Assembly (NCBI RefSeq): GCF_016863535.1
Contig: NZ_BOPB01000009.1
Coordinates: 496,001-560,000 of the forward strand
Direction of reading: 5' to 3'
Source of the DNA: Micromonospora lutea
Lineage (GTDB): Bacteria; Actinomycetota; Actinomycetes; Mycobacteriales; Micromonosporaceae
DNA: 64,000 nt
Shown here: piece by piece, positions 61,801 through 64,000 of the stretch
Position numbering within the stretch: the first letter of the stretch is position 1
How the letters are laid out: every line of letters starts with the position of its first letter
Position numbers and translations under genes: made by a program
The notes under the pieces: model-generated
What the model saw: only the letters and a program-made list of their open reading frames with translations
What the model was told of the DNA's origin: nothing
Databases searched by the model: none

Positions 61801-62982
61801 ATGCGGACCGCGGTGGTGGTCGGCGGCGGGCTCGGCGGCCTGGCGGTCTCCGGTGCCCTCGCCCGTTCGGGCTGGCAGGTCACGCTCCTGGAGCGGGCCG
61901 ACCGGATCCGCCCGGAGCCGGCCGCCGTGGTGCTCTGGCCCAACGGGGTTCGGGCGCTGCGCGCCCTGGGCCTCGGCGCCGGGCTGGACGCCATCGCCAC
62001 CGCGCTGCCCGACGGCGGTGTACGCCGCCCGGACGGGCACTGGCTGGTGCAACCCCGGCCGACGCCGGCCGAACGCCTCCCGGTGGTGGTGCACCGTGAG
62101 GATCTGCACGACGCGCTGATCGCGGGTCTGGGCGAGCGGGTCGAGCTGCGTACCGGGGTGACGGTGCGTACCGTGCGTGCCGTCGCAGGTGAACGGCCTG
62201 CCGTCGGCGACGGCCGGCACACCTACGAGGCGGACCTGGTCATCGCGGCCGACGGCACGGACAGCGTGATCCGTCGCCAGCTCGCGCCCGAGTCGGGGGT
62301 GGTCAGCTCCGGCTGCGCCGCCTGGCGGGCGGTGATCCCCTGGTACCGCGCGCCGAGCCTGCCCGATTCGGTCGGCGGTGAGATCCTCGGCGCCGGTTAC
62401 CGTTTCGTGGCCGCCTCGCTGGGTGAGCGCGGCTCCTCCGGTGCCTCCAGCCGTGGCGGCATCTACTGGATGGCCACCGCGGCGGGAGCCGCCCGACCTG
62501 AGCCGCCGGAGACCCAACTGGCGCTGCTCCGCCGCTGGTACGCCAACTGGCCCGCGCCGGTCGACGACCTGCTGGCCGCGACCGACCCGGCCGATCTGGT
62601 GCAGCGGGAGATCCGGGAGCTTCGTCCGCTGCCCCGGGCGTACGGTTTCCCGGCCGGGCCGGGTGGGGTGGTGCTGCTCGGCGACGCCGCCCACGCCATG
62701 CCGCCGCACCTCGGGCAGGGCGCGTGCCTCGCCTTCGAGGACGCCGCGACGCTCGCCGCGCTGCTGCGCGAGTCGACCCTGCCCGACGCGGTGGTGGCGT
62801 ACGACCGGGCGCGGCGACCCCGGGCGGCGGCCGTGGTCCGGCAGACCCGTCGGATGTCCGCGGTGCTGCGTACCCGGGGCCGGCTGGCCCTGCGTGCCCG
62901 CGACGCCGCCCTCGGCACCATCACTCCCCGTCTGCTGGGCACCGCCGCCTCGATCGCCGCCCAGTGGCGGCCACCGGCCTGA
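61801..62982 (+). CDS. FAD-dependent monooxygenase (class A flavoprotein)
   Basis: PHBH-fold flavoprotein of 393 aa. The FAD dinucleotide motif is VVVGGGLGGLAVSGALARSGWQVTLLER, the DG motif VIAADGTDSVIR and the GD motif VLLGDAAHAMPPHLGQGACLAFEDAATLA. It acts on an aromatic or related small molecule; the substrate cannot be inferred. It starts 14 bp after lgt with AGGGGAC upstream. A perfect 14-bp palindrome, CCTGGTCGACCAGG (62985-62998), follows its stop. Confidence 0.9.
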   Translation: MRTAVVVGGGLGGLAVSGALARSGWQVTLLERADRIRPEPAAVVLWPNGVRALRALGLGAGLDAIATALPDGGVRRPDGHWLVQPRPTPAERLPVVVHREDLHDALIAGLGERVELRTGVTVRTVRAVAGERPAVGDGRHTYEADLVIAADGTDSVIRRQLAPESGVVSSGCAAWRAVIPWYRAPSLPDSVGGEILGAGYRFVAASLGERGSSGASSRGGIYWMATAAGAARPEPPETQLALLRRWYANWPAPVDDLLAATDPADLVQREIRELRPLPRAYGFPAGPGGVVLLGDAAHAMPPHLGQGACLAFEDAATLAALLRESTLPDAVVAYDRARRPRAAAVVRQTRRMSAVLRTRGRLALRARDAALGTITPRLLGTAASIAAQWRPPA

Positions 62983-63048
62983 ACCCTGGTCGACCAGGAA
63001 GGTCGCGTCTCCCACCGTGCGGATCAACGCGATGGGGGAGTGGGTGGC

Positions 63049-63912
63049 TCAGGGGTACAGCGGGGTGGGGGTGGCGACGCAGGCGGTGCCGACGCGGTGG
63101 AAACCGGCGCGCAGGTAGACCCGGGCGATCTCCTCGCTACCGGCGGAGAGGAAGACCAGGTCGGTGCCGTGCGCGAGCAGGGCGCGGGCCAGGGTGGCGG
63201 TGACCGCCGCGCCAAGTCCGCGACGGCGGGCGCTGGGCAGGGTGGCCACCCCGGCGATCTCGGCGACGTCGTCGACCCGCATGGCCATCCCGCTGGCCAG
63301 TGGACCTTCGGTGCGCGTGCCGGCCAGGGTCGAGAGGCGGCTGCCGTTGGCGATGCTCGCCCGTTCCTCGTCGACCGCCGCCTCGTCCAGACCGATCATG
63401 GCGGCGTCGCGCTCGGTGACTCCGGCCTCGCCCCAACCCGTGCCGGGCGCGGCGAATCCGACCGCCGCCACCGCCCGCCGGGCGGCCACCGCGGCACCCA
63501 GGTCCTCGTCGGTCGGGTCGAGCAGCCGCAGCGACACGCTGTCGGCGTCCTCCGGGTGGAGCAGGGTCGCCGGGTCGGGCAGGGCAGCCGGGTCGAGCAC
63601 CATCAGTGGTGCTTCGAGCACGGCCAGGCCAGCCGAACGGGCCACCGGGAGCAGTTCCGGGTTGAGGTCGTGCACCCATTCGAGGGCCTCGGGCAGGCCG
63701 AGTTCGCGCTGTCGTTGCCGTACCGCCGTCACATCGGCGAGGGTGGGCGGCCGGGCATCGCCGCGCCTCGGTCGCGCGTAGAACGGCCATCCGGTGCCTT
63801 CCCGGACGAAGAGCACCAGAGCGCCGTGATCTTCTACCCGGGCCGCGTCCCGGGGCACCGCGTCATAGAACCGTTCCAACCGGTCGAGGAGGTCGGTACG
63901 CTCGGAATCCAC
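63049..63912 (-). CDS. GNAT family N-acetyltransferase
   Basis: Protein of 287 aa. The C-terminal half is a GNAT domain with acetyl-CoA motif VDDVAEIAGVATLPSARRRGLGAAVTATLARALLAHGTDLVFLSAGSEEIARVYLRAGFHRVG; the N-terminal half is family specific. Substrate unknown. The GTG start at 63912 is preceded by minus-strand TAATCT (63924-63919) and 6 nt, fitting a leaderless transcript. Convergent with the monooxygenase gene. Confidence 0.9.
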   Translation of the reverse strand: MDSERTDLLDRLERFYDAVPRDAARVEDHGALVLFVREGTGWPFYARPRRGDARPPTLADVTAVRQRQRELGLPEALEWVHDLNPELLPVARSAGLAVLEAPLMVLDPAALPDPATLLHPEDADSVSLRLLDPTDEDLGAAVAARRAVAAVGFAAPGTGWGEAGVTERDAAMIGLDEAAVDEERASIANGSRLSTLAGTRTEGPLASGMAMRVDDVAEIAGVATLPSARRRGLGAAVTATLARALLAHGTDLVFLSAGSEEIARVYLRAGFHRVGTACVATPTPLYP

Positions 63913-63986
63913 GCCGCGAGATTACCGGTCCCAGAGTCTGGACGGTGTGATCGATCCGCACTGGCCTTGCGTGCCGGGCCCTAACG

Positions 63987-63992
63987 TAGACT
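63987..63992 (+). promoter_or_regulatory. Promoter-like -10 box at the right edge
   Basis: TAGACT, the same hexamer as before hisD, lies 8 bases from the window end in a locally AT-richer stretch. It probably serves a gene just outside the window. Nothing else is seen between 63925 and 64000. Confidence 0.35.
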
Positions 63993-64000
63993 CAATAATC

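Noticed and set aside
62985..62998. A terminator at the CCTGGTCGACCAGG palindrome
   Set aside because: It has no loop and no T-tract; as a transcript hairpin it would be poor, so it is only mentioned with the monooxygenase gene.
1..64000. CRISPR arrays, insertion sequences, prophage genes, tRNA or rRNA genes
   Set aside because: No regularly spaced repeats, transposase or integrase motifs, or RNA-gene signatures were found on reading.

Overview
The window looks like chromosome of a Micromonosporaceae actinomycete, most likely Micromonospora or a close relative. It is very GC-rich with strong GC3 bias. It carries an actinobacterial division/cell-wall (dcw) cluster with MurT-GatD next door, Wag31/DivIVA, SepF, an EspI-like ATPase, a PriA-type HisA, and many TANNNT boxes placed 6-8 nt before a GTG/ATG, the signature of leaderless transcripts. 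I saw no tRNA, rRNA, CRISPR array, insertion sequence or prophage.

Layout. 1-2.3 kb: the start of an ABC ATPase (runs off the left edge), divergent from a NarL-type two-component pair. 2.4-5.1 kb (minus): a VTT-domain membrane protein, gatD and murT, divergent from mraZ. 5.4-24.4 kb (plus): mraZ-rsmH-ftsL-like-ftsI-murE-murF-mraY-ftsW-murG-murC-ftsQ-ftsZ-yggS-sepF-yggT-divIVA and two small genes. murD is absent from its usual place between mraY and ftsW, where a long palindrome sits instead. 24.6-30.8 kb: a TraR/DksA protein, lspA, rluD, a Pro-rich membrane protein, the EspI-like ATPase, a four-helix membrane protein and a Lon N-terminal-domain protein. 30.9-37.9 kb: hisD-hisC-hisB-(small membrane gene)-hisH-(small membrane gene)-priA-(oxidoreductase)-hisF.

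37.9-53.2 kb is more mixed. It holds a divergent MocR/YczE pair with CCAAT operators, an LtrA-like membrane protein, a long-chain acyl-CoA ligase, an orphan class I terpene synthase, a TIGR03085 protein, a heterodimeric ABC exporter with complementary degenerate sites, an iron-box-controlled DUF2470 gene, an ABC-2 exporter with its TetR regulator, and a MerR regulator. 53.4-61.8 kb: a nucleotidyltransferase-HisI fusion, then trpE, a Trp-associated membrane protein, trpC, trpB, trpA and lgt. The window ends with an FAD monooxygenase and a GNAT acetyltransferase.

How the genes work together. The dcw block builds lipid II (MurE, MurF, MraY, MurG, MurC), amidates it (MurT-GatD), polymerises it at the septum (FtsW-FtsI with FtsQ and an FtsL-like protein) and places the Z ring (FtsZ, SepF) and growing pole (DivIVA). 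MraZ probably controls the block through a five-repeat operator that lies over its own promoter. The his and trp genes share an enzyme: PriA can serve both pathways, and no trpF is seen. The most notable observations are the missing murD, altered amino-acid-site residues in MurC, the nucleotidyltransferase-HisI fusion, and two mini-ORFs that link neighbouring genes through 4-bp start/stop overlaps at both ends.
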